Made by a program: the position numbers and the translations under genes. From Polyangiaceae bacterium (GTDB lineage: Bacteria; Myxococcota_A; Polyangia; Polyangiales; Polyangiaceae), in contig JAICXU010000090.1 of the NCBI GenBank assembly GCA_025934595.1, positions 1 to 8,714 on the forward strand: 8,714 nucleotides of DNA, read 5' to 3'. Shown piece after piece: positions 1 through 7,964 of the stretch. A model generated the notes under the pieces. The model saw only the letters and a program-made list of their open reading frames with translations, had not been told where the DNA came from and did not search any database. Position 1 is the first letter of the stretch. Every line of letters begins with the position of its first letter.

Positions 1-1184
1 ACCGCGTCGAGGTCATGGCCGCGGTTTCCCACGAAGCTGCGCGCGACGCGATCGTCGCCGTCATGGCCGAGCACGCGCAAGTGTCGCCGGGCGAAATCGA
101 GCCATTTTTATACGAAAAACGAGGCGACGAAGCCGTTCGTCACATCTTCCGCGTCGCGGCGAGCCTCGATTCGATGGTGCTCGGCGAGCCGCAAATTCTG
201 GGACAAGTGAAAGACGCGTACGACGCCGCCGTCGCCGCGGGCACGCTTCGCAATTATCTCGGTCGCTGCGTCCATCGCGCGTTTTCGGTCGCGAAAAAAG
301 TCCGCAGCGAAACCGCGATCGGCGAAGGCCTCGTCTCGATCGCGAGCGTGGCCGTCGATCTCGCGAAACGAATCTTCGGCGATCTCACGGATCACAACGT
401 GCTTCTCATCGGCGCCGGCGAAATGGCCGAGCAAGCAGCGAAGAGCCTCGGGCGCGGCGGCAAACGGATCCACGTCGTGAATCGCAGCTTCGATCGCGGC
501 AAGGCTCTCGCGGAGTCGGTCGGAGGTCGCGCGTCCGAATGGAAGGACCTGGAGGCCGAGCTCGCGCAAGCCGATGTCGTCGTCGCGAGCGCAGGCGCGC
601 AAGACTTCGTCGTCACACAAGACATGATGAAGCGCGTCGTGAAGGCGCGAAAAAATCGCACGCTCTTCTTCATCGACATCGCGGTGCCGCGGAACGTCGA
701 CCCACGCGTGCACGGCGCGAGCAACGTGTACGTGTTCAACGTCGACGACCTCGAAGAGCAAGTCGCCGAGGGATTGAAGTCGCGACAAGCCGAAGCCCGC
801 GCCGCCGAAAAGCTCGTCGAGCACGAGCTCGCGGACTTCCGCGCGTGGGCGAAGAGCCTCGACGTGAAGCCCACGATCGTCGCCATGCGCGCAAAAACAA
901 GGGCAGTTCTGATCGGCGAGCTCGAGCGGTCCCTCGACGCACGCCTTCGTCATTTGCCCGAGGGCGACCGCGCCGCGCTCACGCAAATGATGGAGAGCGC
1001 GATCAACAAGCTCCTGCACGCCCCGACGTCGAAGCTGAAAGCGGCGGCGTCGATGCAGGAAGGCGCGGACCTCGCGACGGCGCTCCAAGCCCTCTTCGAT
1101 TTGCCCGAAGTGAATCCGCCGCCGAGCAAGCCGGAGCTCGAGGAAGCGCCGAGCGAAGAAGACGACGAACGCGTCACGCATTAG
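1..1184 (+). CDS. hemA: Glutamyl-tRNA reductase (5' end outside window)
   Basis: Reduces glutamyl-tRNA(Glu) to glutamate-1-semialdehyde with NADPH, the first committed step of C5-pathway tetrapyrrole synthesis; cytosolic. The frame is open from base 1 and begins (A)AC CGC GTC GAG, that is N-R-V-E, matching the family's CNRVE motif. The catalytic Cys therefore lies just outside the window, and the ATG at 15 is internal. Counting from that Met, visible marks are LDSMVLGEPQILGQVKDAY at 51-69, the NADPH-binding Rossmann loop IGAGEMAE at 132-139, DIAVPRNVDP at 221-230, and the dimerisation-domain signature NKLLHAPTSKLK at 331-342. There are 393 whole codons in view, consistent with a normal protein of roughly 430-450 residues lacking its first few dozen. 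The C-terminus ends in an acidic, proline-rich tail (about 365-389) beyond the conserved domain. hemC follows after 47 bases. Identification is secure. Confidence 0.98.
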   Translation, partial: RVEVMAAVSHEAARDAIVAVMAEHAQVSPGEIEPFLYEKRGDEAVRHIFRVAASLDSMVLGEPQILGQVKDAYDAAVAAGTLRNYLGRCVHRAFSVAKKVRSETAIGEGLVSIASVAVDLAKRIFGDLTDHNVLLIGAGEMAEQAAKSLGRGGKRIHVVNRSFDRGKALAESVGGRASEWKDLEAELAQADVVVASAGAQDFVVTQDMMKRVVKARKNRTLFFIDIAVPRNVDPRVHGASNVYVFNVDDLEEQVAEGLKSRQAEARAAEKLVEHELADFRAWAKSLDVKPTIVAMRAKTRAVLIGELERSLDARLRHLPEGDRAALTQMMESAINKLLHAPTSKLKAAASMQEGADLATALQALFDLPEVNPPPSKPELEEAPSEEDDERVTH

Positions 1185-1231
1185 TCAGGACGCGCGCGGG
1201 CCAGTGTCCAATTTGAGTTAGACTCGGATCG

Positions 1232-2122
1232 ATGCGGCTCATTTACGCCACGCGAAAATCTGCGCTCGCGCTCGCGCAATGTCGCGCGTTCATCGCGCGC
1301 GTGAAGGCTGCGCATCCCGAGATCGAGCTCGTCGAAGAGCAAGTCGTCACGAGTGGCGACAAGATCCAAGATCGCCCGCTCTCCGAAATCGGAGGCAAAG
1401 GTCTCTTCGTGAAAGAAATCGAAGAGGCGCTGCTCGAAAAGCGCGCCGACATCGCCGTCCATTCGATCAAAGACGTGCCCGCGCGCTTGCCCGAGGGCCT
1501 CGCGATCGTGTGCGTGCCGAAGCGCGAAGATCCGCGCGACGTCATCGTGTCGCCGAAATTCGGCACGCTCGCGAACCTGCCGCCGGGCGCGAAAGTCGGC
1601 ACGAGCAGCTTGCGGCGCGCGGTGTCGCTGAAAGCAGCCCGGCCCGATCTCGAGATCGTCCCGATGCGCGGCAACGTCGACACGCGCCTTCGCAAAGTGG
1701 ACGAAGGGCAATGCGACGCGATCGTGCTCGCACGCGCGGGTCTCGTTCGTCTCGGGCTCGAAGATCGCGCGACGGACGTGCTCGAGCCCGAAGTTTCGCT
1801 GCCCGCGGTCGGACAAGGCGCGCTCGGTATCGAGGCGCGTGCGGACGATGCGAACACCAAAAAAATTCTCGTGCCTCTTCACGATCTCGCGACCGCGATC
1901 GCCGTCGCCGCGGAGCGTGGCGTGCTCGAAGCGCTCGGCGGAGATTGCAAGACGCCGCTCGGTGCGTACGCGGAGCTCGCGGAGAGTCGAATGTTTTTGC
2001 GCGCATTCATCGCGGCGCCGGACGGATCTGGACGTCGAGCCGGCGAGCGCGTGGCGCCGCACCCCATGAGCGAAGAAGGCGCGCGCGCGGTCGGGCTCGA
2101 GCTCGGGAAGTCCCTTCTTTAA
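1232..2122 (+). CDS. hemC: Hydroxymethylbilane synthase (porphobilinogen deaminase)
   Basis: Polymerises four porphobilinogens into hydroxymethylbilane in cytosolic heme biosynthesis. The protein is 296 residues, close to the usual size (about 310). It starts MRLIYATRKSALALAQ, the standard N-terminus, which supports the ATG at 1232 although only a weak purine stretch precedes it. Visible motifs are SGDKI..PL..IGGKGLF (41-59), HSIKDVP with the catalytic Asp81, TSSLRR (124-129), and RGNVDTRLRK (147-156), whose arginines bind substrate carboxylates. LPAVGQGALGIE lies at 190-201. The dipyrromethane-cofactor Cys is Cys239, in the sequence LGGDCKTPLGAYAE instead of the commoner GGCQ.P.GAYA. The C-terminal domain is short and ends KSLL. 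The gene follows hemA in the same orientation, presumably in the same transcript. hemB and hemD are not next to it in this window; downstream is an unrelated hydrolase. Confidence 0.98.
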   Translation: MRLIYATRKSALALAQCRAFIARVKAAHPEIELVEEQVVTSGDKIQDRPLSEIGGKGLFVKEIEEALLEKRADIAVHSIKDVPARLPEGLAIVCVPKREDPRDVIVSPKFGTLANLPPGAKVGTSSLRRAVSLKAARPDLEIVPMRGNVDTRLRKVDEGQCDAIVLARAGLVRLGLEDRATDVLEPEVSLPAVGQGALGIEARADDANTKKILVPLHDLATAIAVAAERGVLEALGGDCKTPLGAYAELAESRMFLRAFIAAPDGSGRRAGERVAPHPMSEEGARAVGLELGKSLL

Positions 2123-2174
2123 GCAGAAAAACGCGGGAAAAATCGACCACCCCGAGGCGCGCGCCGTCGATACT

Positions 2175-2209
2175 TGCCGTGAGGGCCACGGCCGCGCTAT
2201 CTCACGGCA
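2175..2209. repeat. 9-bp inverted repeat in hemC-hydrolase gap
   Basis: TGCCGTGAG at 2175-2183 is the exact reverse complement of CTCACGGCA at 2201-2209, with a 17-base spacer (2184-2200). The right arm ends two bases before the hydrolase ATG at 2212. As RNA it could form a hairpin across the ribosome-binding region; as DNA it could be a dyad operator. No T-run follows, so it does not look like an intrinsic terminator for hemC. A loose promoter match (TTGCCG at 2174-2179, 18 bases, TATCTC at 2198-2203) overlaps both arms. That would put the transcript start very near the ATG, but it is weak evidence in GC-rich DNA. The repeat itself is read directly; any function is inference. Confidence 0.5.
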
Positions 2210-2211
2210 CG

Positions 2212-2970
2212 ATGACGCGCTTCGCGTTCGCTGCCTTTTTGTTCGTCGCGCTTTTGTGCGCGAGCAAATCGGCGTCCGCGTCCTCGCATTCCACCGCGCT
2301 CGGCGCGCCCGAGCGTCTCGAGGTGCCCGGCGCGCCCGACGCATTTTTCTATCGCCCGCACGTGCGCGGCTCGCGGCCCATCCTCATGTATCTCCACGGC
2401 CGCGGAAACAATCCGGCCGAGGATTGTCGCAAGTGGGCGAAGGTCGGAACCAAGTTCGGGTGGGTGGTCTGTCCGCAGGGTCCCGAAGATCGCGGTAACG
2501 GCTCGCGATCGTGGAACAACGATTCGGTCACCGCGACGAGGATCGTGACCGCGACCGTCGACGCGCTCAAAGCGAAATTCGGCCATCGCGTGCACACGCG
2601 CGGCAACGTGCTCATCGGCTTCAGCGAAGGCGCGTTCGTCGCGATGCAAATCGGCTTGCACGACCCGGTGCACTGGAACAAGTGGCTGATCTTGGCCGCG
2701 AACGATCAATATTGGTTCGGCGAAACCGCCGCGCTGCTCAAAGAAGATCGCCGTCGCGTGGAGCGCGTCTACTTGCTCACCGGTGAGAACGACGAGGTCG
2801 CCGAGAGCACGAAGCGCGTCGGCGCCATGCTGAAAGCCGCAAAAATCCCGGTCCGCGTGCGCATTCGCTCCGGTATGGGCCACGAGGTACCCGGCGACAA
2901 GATGAACGCCACCTACCGTCGCCCGCTTCTTTGGCTCACCGAAGACCAAGAAAAGAAGACCAAGAAGTGA
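2212..2970 (+). CDS. Secreted alpha/beta hydrolase (esterase-like)
   Basis: A 252-residue serine hydrolase of the alpha/beta fold, probably exported; the substrate is unknown. The N-terminus (M1-A23) is a signal peptide with a hydrophobic core FAAFLFVALL and a likely cleavage after ASA (21-23). Cys16 does not sit in a good lipobox. The fold markers are in order: oxyanion-loop MYLHGRGNN at 59-67, nucleophile elbow GFSEGA with Ser138, the acid Asp194 in LTGENDE, and His224 in GMGHEVP. This is a full catalytic triad. It resembles the dienelactone hydrolase / phospholipase-carboxylesterase group. C72 and C87 could form a disulfide after export. The ATG at 2212 was chosen because the signal peptide begins there; the same frame stays open upstream across hemC but reads as arginine-rich out-of-frame sequence. 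The stop overlaps the next gene's start (TGATG). The C-terminus is lysine-rich. Confidence 0.85.
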   Translation: MTRFAFAAFLFVALLCASKSASASSHSTALGAPERLEVPGAPDAFFYRPHVRGSRPILMYLHGRGNNPAEDCRKWAKVGTKFGWVVCPQGPEDRGNGSRSWNNDSVTATRIVTATVDALKAKFGHRVHTRGNVLIGFSEGAFVAMQIGLHDPVHWNKWLILAANDQYWFGETAALLKEDRRRVERVYLLTGENDEVAESTKRVGAMLKAAKIPVRVRIRSGMGHEVPGDKMNATYRRPLLWLTEDQEKKTKK

Positions 2971-3986
2971 TGCGTCTCGTGCGTCCGCCTCGGCCGGAGT
3001 CGGATTCGCCACCGATTCTCGACGCCGCGCGTCTCGAGGCCGCCCGCACGCTCCACACGCGATTCGCATCGGCGCATCTTCGCGAGACGCCGCTCGTGCG
3101 CGCTCTCGAGCTCGATGCCCGCGCGGATTCGAGCGGAGCGACGCGCGTGTGGCTCGCGCTCGAATGCATGCAGATTACAGGTAGCTTCAAAGTGCGCGGC
3201 GCGCTTCTCGCGATGGCGAATCTCGCGGCGAAGAAGACGGAGGTCGTCGCCGCGAGCGCCGGCAATCACGGCGCCGCCGTCGCGTTCGCGGCGAAGCTGC
3301 TCGGCGTGCCCACGAAAGTGGTGGTGCCTGCGTCGGCGCCGAAAGTGAAATGCGCGCGCATCGCGCAAGGGGCGGAGGTCGTAGCCTCGGAAGGCGCCGG
3401 TTACGACGACGCCGAAGATCTCGCGAAACGGATCGCCGAAGAAAGCGGCGCGGCGTTTTTGTCGCCTTACGACGACCTCGACGTCATCGCGGGCAACGGC
3501 GCGTCGCTCGGTTTCGAGATCGCGAAAACGCTGAAAAAAGAGCCGGATCACGTGATCGCGCCGTTCGGGGGAGGCGGCCTCGCCGTGGGTCTCGCGTGCG
3601 CCCTTCCGAAATCGAACGTGTGGGGTGTACAGAGCGAAGCGTCTCCCGTGATGGCGATGTCGATCGAAAAGGGGGAGGCGATCGAGCGATTCGTGCCGAC
3701 GCTACCCACGATCGCAGAAGGCCTCGAAGGTGGAATTTCGAAGCGTGCGTTCGAGCGGGCGAAACGGAGCACGGCCGGGGTCGTCGTCGTGGACGAAAAC
3801 GCAATCGAGAGCGCGATGCAGTTCGCAGTGCACGATCTCGGTCTCGTGCTCGAGGGCAGCGCCGCCGCCGCGCTTGCGCCCGTTCTCGCAGGTCTACCGA
3901 AGGAAATGTGCGGAGGCGACGTGGCCGTGATTCTCACGGGTCGGAATACCGACCGCATCACCGCGAGCGCAGGCAGGCCGTCATGA
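2970..3986 (+). CDS. PLP-dependent threonine/serine dehydratase family
   Basis: A fold-type II PLP enzyme of 338 residues, most like catabolic or biosynthetic threonine dehydratase (threonine to 2-oxobutyrate plus ammonia) or serine dehydratase/racemase; cytosolic. Lys74 in GSFKVRGA forms the Schiff base. SAGNHGAAVA at 96-105 contacts the cofactor or substrate, and FGGGGLAVGLA at 199-209 is the phosphate-binding glycine loop. YDDLDVIAGNG at 167-177 matches the family's FDDPDVIAGQG. Two family signatures vary: EGSAAA at 295-300 where EPSGAA is usual, and LTGRN at 322-326 where LSGGN is usual (a Ser/Thr there meets the pyridine nitrogen). No C-terminal ACT regulatory domain is present, so allosteric isoleucine control as in long IlvA is not expected. 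The start at 2970 overlaps the hydrolase stop (TGATG); an in-frame ATG at 2931 lies inside the hydrolase gene and adds only non-conserved residues. The stop overlaps the udk ATG. Confidence 0.9.
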   Translation: MRLVRPPRPESDSPPILDAARLEAARTLHTRFASAHLRETPLVRALELDARADSSGATRVWLALECMQITGSFKVRGALLAMANLAAKKTEVVAASAGNHGAAVAFAAKLLGVPTKVVVPASAPKVKCARIAQGAEVVASEGAGYDDAEDLAKRIAEESGAAFLSPYDDLDVIAGNGASLGFEIAKTLKKEPDHVIAPFGGGGLAVGLACALPKSNVWGVQSEASPVMAMSIEKGEAIERFVPTLPTIAEGLEGGISKRAFERAKRSTAGVVVVDENAIESAMQFAVHDLGLVLEGSAAAALAPVLAGLPKEMCGGDVAVILTGRNTDRITASAGRPS

Positions 3987-4615
3987 GCCAGCGCGTGCGC
4001 ACTCCCTACATCATCGGGATCGCCGGTGGGTCCGGATCGGGAAAGTCCACGATCGCGCGCAACATCCTCGACGATCTACCAGTAGGTGCGGGGCTGCTTC
4101 TCGAGCAAGATCACTATTATCGATCCCAGGGACGCTTGCCTCAGGCCGAGCGCGAGAAGGTCAACTACGACCATCCCGACGCGCTCGAGATGGAGCTCTT
4201 CATCGCCCACCTCGACGCGCTTCGCCGCGGCGAGCGTATCGCGCGGCCTACCTACGATTTCTCGCGTCACGATCGCGCGCCCGAAGCGACATGGCTCGAT
4301 CCCGCCGCTGTCATCGTCGTCGAAGGAATCCTGGTGCTCGGCGACGAGCGCCTGCGCGCGCGGTTCGACGTGAAGATCTTCGTCGACACCGACGCCGACA
4401 TTCGCTTGATGCGCCGCATTCGTCGCGACCTCGAGCATCGCGGCCGCACGTTCGCGCAGGTCCGGAAGCAGTACTACGAGACGGTGCGCCCGATGCACCT
4501 CGCATTCGTCGAGCCGAGCAAGCGCTTTGCCGACGTGATCGTGCCGGAAGGCGGGGAAAATAGGGTCGCCGTGGATTTCTTGCGGAGTCACATTCATAAT
4601 CGAGTACCGAGATGA
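3983..4615 (+). CDS. udk: Uridine kinase
   Basis: Phosphorylates uridine (and cytidine) with ATP or GTP in pyrimidine salvage; cytosolic. The protein is 210 residues, the usual length of bacterial Udk. Visible features are the P-loop GGSGSGKST at 15-23, LLEQDHYYR at 39-47 (substrate-side Asp43, Tyr45), and NYDHPDALE at 61-69. ARPTYDFSRHDR at 87-98 is followed by the Walker B-like strand VIVVEGILVL at 110-119. FVDTDADIRLMRRIRRDLEHRGR at 133-155 includes the arginine-rich lid. VRPMHLAFVEPSKRFADVIVPEGGEN at 168-193 is a strong family signature. The ATG overlaps the dehydratase stop by ATGA and its own stop overlaps the lipoprotein start by ATGA, so translation is probably coupled on both sides. 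Only a weak AGG-type Shine-Dalgarno precedes it. Confidence 0.97.
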   Translation: MSQRVRTPYIIGIAGGSGSGKSTIARNILDDLPVGAGLLLEQDHYYRSQGRLPQAEREKVNYDHPDALEMELFIAHLDALRRGERIARPTYDFSRHDRAPEATWLDPAAVIVVEGILVLGDERLRARFDVKIFVDTDADIRLMRRIRRDLEHRGRTFAQVRKQYYETVRPMHLAFVEPSKRFADVIVPEGGENRVAVDFLRSHIHNRVPR

Positions 4616-5469
4616 AACGATCGCGCCGCGCCCTCCCATTTGCGCTCGCCTCGCTCGCAGTCGCTTTCGCGTTCTCCGCAGCGAGCTGCGCGAAAGGTAC
4701 GACCGGCGAGGTGCCGGACGCGGGACGTGGCGGCGGAGGCGGTGGTGGTGGCGGCGGAGGCGGTGACGGCGGCTCGTCATGCACGACTTGCGACACGGAC
4801 GGCGACGGCGTCACGGACGACAAAGACCAATGCCCGGGCACGCCGTCGGGACAGCCCGTCAACGCGGTCGGTTGCGCCGACTCGCAGCTCACTCCGAAGC
4901 TCGAGCCCTCCTTCCCACCGTACGGTCTCACATGGACACCCACCGGCGACCTCGGTCGTGCGGGCGGGCTCACGTGGACGTATACCGGCATCAATCGCGG
5001 CAGCCTCTTCCACATCTATTGGATCATCTGCGACGATCCCGCGACGCCGTGCGGGGTCTCGCTCGACGGTCCGATCGACAACCCCGCCGAGAAATGGATC
5101 TTCGACGGCGCCGATTCGGACCTCACGAACGGGAAGGCCGTTTTCACGAACACGACGTCCATTCTTCTCGCCGCCGACGGCGGTACGCCCTCGCTGAGCG
5201 GCAGGCTCACCGTCACGATCGTCGACGAAAGCAACGCGCCCATTCCGTTCGCGGCCGTCGCGGATCTCGGCGTCACCGCGCTCTCCGGAAACTACGGCGC
5301 CGAGATCAAAGGCACGGGCTTCAAGGTCATCTCTCTCATCGAGGTGAAAGACGCGACGTCCGCGTGGACGCCGTATCTCGACTACTACGACGCCGCGGCA
5401 ACCCCCGACACCGGCGACGCCGGCGGAAATGCGACCGTGTCGTTCGGCGGCTCTTTTTACGACAAATGA
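4612..5469 (+). CDS. Putative lipoprotein, poly-Gly linker and TSP3 repeat
   Basis: A 285-residue predicted lipoprotein of unknown function. A basic N-terminus and hydrophobic segment (7-22) precede Cys26 in FSAASC, an acceptable though imperfect lipobox (Ala-Ala-Ser before Cys). Residues 36-54 form a flexible linker with twelve consecutive glycines (40-51). Residues 61-88 begin DTDGDGVTDDKDQCPGTP and end at the Cys of AVGC. This is a thrombospondin type 3 repeat, in which the Asp side chains bind calcium and Cys74/Cys88 form a likely disulfide; only one copy is seen. Residues 95-285 are rich in beta-forming Thr, Val and Gly with several aromatic residues (LTWTYTG, IYWIICDD, WIFDGADSD, YLDYYDA); I recognise no family. 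The final residues VSFGGSFYDK end in alternating hydrophobics, but no transmembrane helix is evident. The start is coupled to udk by ATGA. The 3' end overlaps the convergent ctaF gene by 13 bp. Confidence 0.85.
   Translation: MKRSRRALPFALASLAVAFAFSAASCAKGTTGEVPDAGRGGGGGGGGGGGGDGGSSCTTCDTDGDGVTDDKDQCPGTPSGQPVNAVGCADSQLTPKLEPSFPPYGLTWTPTGDLGRAGGLTWTYTGINRGSLFHIYWIICDDPATPCGVSLDGPIDNPAEKWIFDGADSDLTNGKAVFTNTTSILLAADGGTPSLSGRLTVTIVDESNAPIPFAAVADLGVTALSGNYGAEIKGTGFKVISLIEVKDATSAWTPYLDYYDAAATPDTGDAGGNATVSFGGSFYDK
4729..4764 (+). repeat. (GGN)12 tract encoding a glycine run
   Basis: Twelve consecutive GGN codons (GGC, GGA, GGT mixed) encode Gly40-Gly51 of the lipoprotein. After one GAC codon come two more GGC codons. 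The wobble position varies, so this is not a pure microsatellite; the amino-acid run looks selected as a spacer between the membrane anchor and the calcium-binding repeat. In-frame length change by slippage is possible but damped by the mixed third bases. Confidence 0.8.
4792..4875 (+). other. Thrombospondin type 3 repeat domain
   Basis: Codons 61-88 of the lipoprotein match the TSP3 / OmpA-linker pattern DxDGDGVxDxxDxCPxTPxGxxVxxxGC. Asp61, Asp63, Asp65, Asp69, Asp70 and Asp72 are candidate calcium ligands, and Cys74 and Cys88 the conserved pair. In OmpA-like outer-membrane proteins such repeats come in tandem before a peptidoglycan-binding domain; here a single repeat is followed by an unrecognised region. 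Confidence 0.85.
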
Positions 5470-5762
5470 GCGTGGTTCGCAGGTAGAAGCGGCGGCGCCG
5501 CGCGCGTCTCCACGTCGGCGACGGCCAAGACGAGCAAGATCGCGAGCAGCAAGATCCCCGAGATGAACGCGAGGATCGCCGATGCGCGAGCGTCCGAGAG
5601 CTCCATGAAAAAATGGACGACGAGGCCCGCCTTGCCAACCGCAATGAGGATCGCGACGGGCAGCGCCGCGACCCCGAGGCTCACGTGCGACAGCGTGAAG
5701 CTCAGCGCCGCGAGCGCGACCAAGGCGATACCGATAGCGACGATTTTTCGCGAGGGAGTCAT
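5457..5762 (-). CDS. ctaF: Cytochrome c oxidase subunit IV (prokaryotic type)
   Basis: A small 101-residue accessory subunit of the bacterial caa3-type terminal oxidase, in the inner membrane. It has three hydrophobic segments at about 7-25, 29-53 and 61-83. The second ends in GKAGLVVHFFMELSDAR, matching the KAxLVxxFFMHL signature of the prokaryotic subunit IV family (COX4_pro). The start is the ATG at 5762-5760, which overlaps the ctaE stop as ATGA. An upstream in-frame codon at 5795 would add 11 residues inside ctaE and is less likely. No Shine-Dalgarno is visible, so translation probably depends on coupling to ctaE. It is the last gene of the oxidase operon, and its TAA stop (5459-5457) lies inside the convergent lipoprotein gene. 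Confidence 0.9.
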   Translation of the reverse strand: MTPSRKIVAIGIALVALAALSFTLSHVSLGVAALPVAILIAVGKAGLVVHFFMELSDARASAILAFISGILLLAILLVLAVADVETRAAPPLLPANHAHLS

Positions 5763-6374
5763 GCGAGGTACAAGAGCGGCCAGAGGAAGATCCATATGAG
5801 ATCGACGAGGTGCCAGTAGAGAACGACGAGATCGAGCTTGTACGACGTTTCATGCACGATGAGACGGGCCCGCACGCGGACTGCGGTCCACACGAGAAGA
5901 CCCATGCCGACGAAGACGTGGATCGCGTGGATCCCCGTCATCAAGTAGTAGAGGGTCCAATAGAGAGGTGCGTCGGCATGCGACGCAAACCATGCTCCGT
6001 GGCCACCGGGTAAGATGCCCTCGTCGATGTGCTCTGCATATTCGGCGATTTTGATCGCGAGAAAGACGAGGCCGAGCGTGGCCGTCGTGAGCACGAGCCA
6101 GAACGCACGCGATGGACGGTTCTCTCGCATCGCTTGCACACCGAGCGCGGCGGTGGTGCTGCTCACGAGAAGAACGCCGGTGTTGATCGACCCGAGCGTG
6201 CGAGCCGCGTGCGTCATGCCTTCGTGGAATCCGCGCGGATCGTGCGCGCGCGACGCGGCAAGGAGCGTGAAGAGCCCCGCGAAGAGCAAGAGCTCGCTAC
6301 ACAGAAAAATCCAAGTGCCGAGCCGCGCGGCGTGCGCTTGGACCTCGAGCGACTCGAAGTGATCGGCGTGGAGC

Positions 6375-6382
<8 letters not shown>
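5759..6382 (-). CDS. ctaE: Cytochrome c oxidase subunit III
   Basis: A membrane subunit of the terminal oxidase that stabilises subunit I and its proton uptake. The protein has 207 residues and five predicted transmembrane helices (about 21-43, 63-84, 92-114, 140-167, 184-206). This is the short bacterial form lacking the first two helices of the seven-helix subunit III. Conserved features are LGTWIFLCSELLLFAGLF (21-38), INTGVLLVSSTT (66-77), a buried Glu in FLAIKIAEY (107-115), THAIHV-like GIHAIHVFVGM (150-160), and the C-terminal YWHLVDLIWIFLWPLLYL (189-206). The ATG at 6382 gives the standard MRELHADHFE start. GGAG at 6393-6390 lies seven bases upstream, and the first bases overlap the ctaD stop by eight. 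The same frame stays open upstream to 6631 but that part is arginine/serine-rich and out of frame with ctaD. The stop overlaps ctaF (ATGA). Confidence 0.96.

Positions 6383-7960
<1,578 letters not shown>

Positions 7961-7964
<4 letters not shown>

Noticed and set aside
1279..2211. A long open frame in front of the hydrolase, read through hemC
   Set aside because: The translation over hemC is an arginine-rich run with no family features, typical of an alternate frame in GC-rich DNA; the real gene begins with a signal peptide at 2212.
1181..2344. A 387-codon open frame on the minus strand opposite hemC
   Set aside because: It is antisense to a gene with clear catalytic motifs, has biased composition and no recognisable domain. 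The same applies to the minus-strand frames at 2197-3069, 2913-3551 and 4777-5853.
2931..2969. An upstream in-frame ATG for the dehydratase
   Set aside because: It would add 13 unconserved residues inside the hydrolase gene; the TGATG overlap at 2970 is the usual coupled arrangement.
3350..3982. A long open frame in front of udk, within the dehydratase gene
   Set aside because: It is arginine-rich shadow sequence of the dehydratase; the udk product begins at 3983 with the normal N-terminus just before the P-loop.
5400..5460. A possible terminator: CCGGC-GAC-GCCGG hairpin and a later CTTTTT
   Set aside because: The five-base-pair stem and the T-run are separated by more than 20 bases and both lie in coding sequence; this is not an intrinsic terminator arrangement.
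5489..5502. A GCGGCGCCGC palindrome in the end of ctaF
   Set aside because: Self-complementary GC strings are expected by chance in this composition, it leaves no loop, and it lies inside codons of ctaF.
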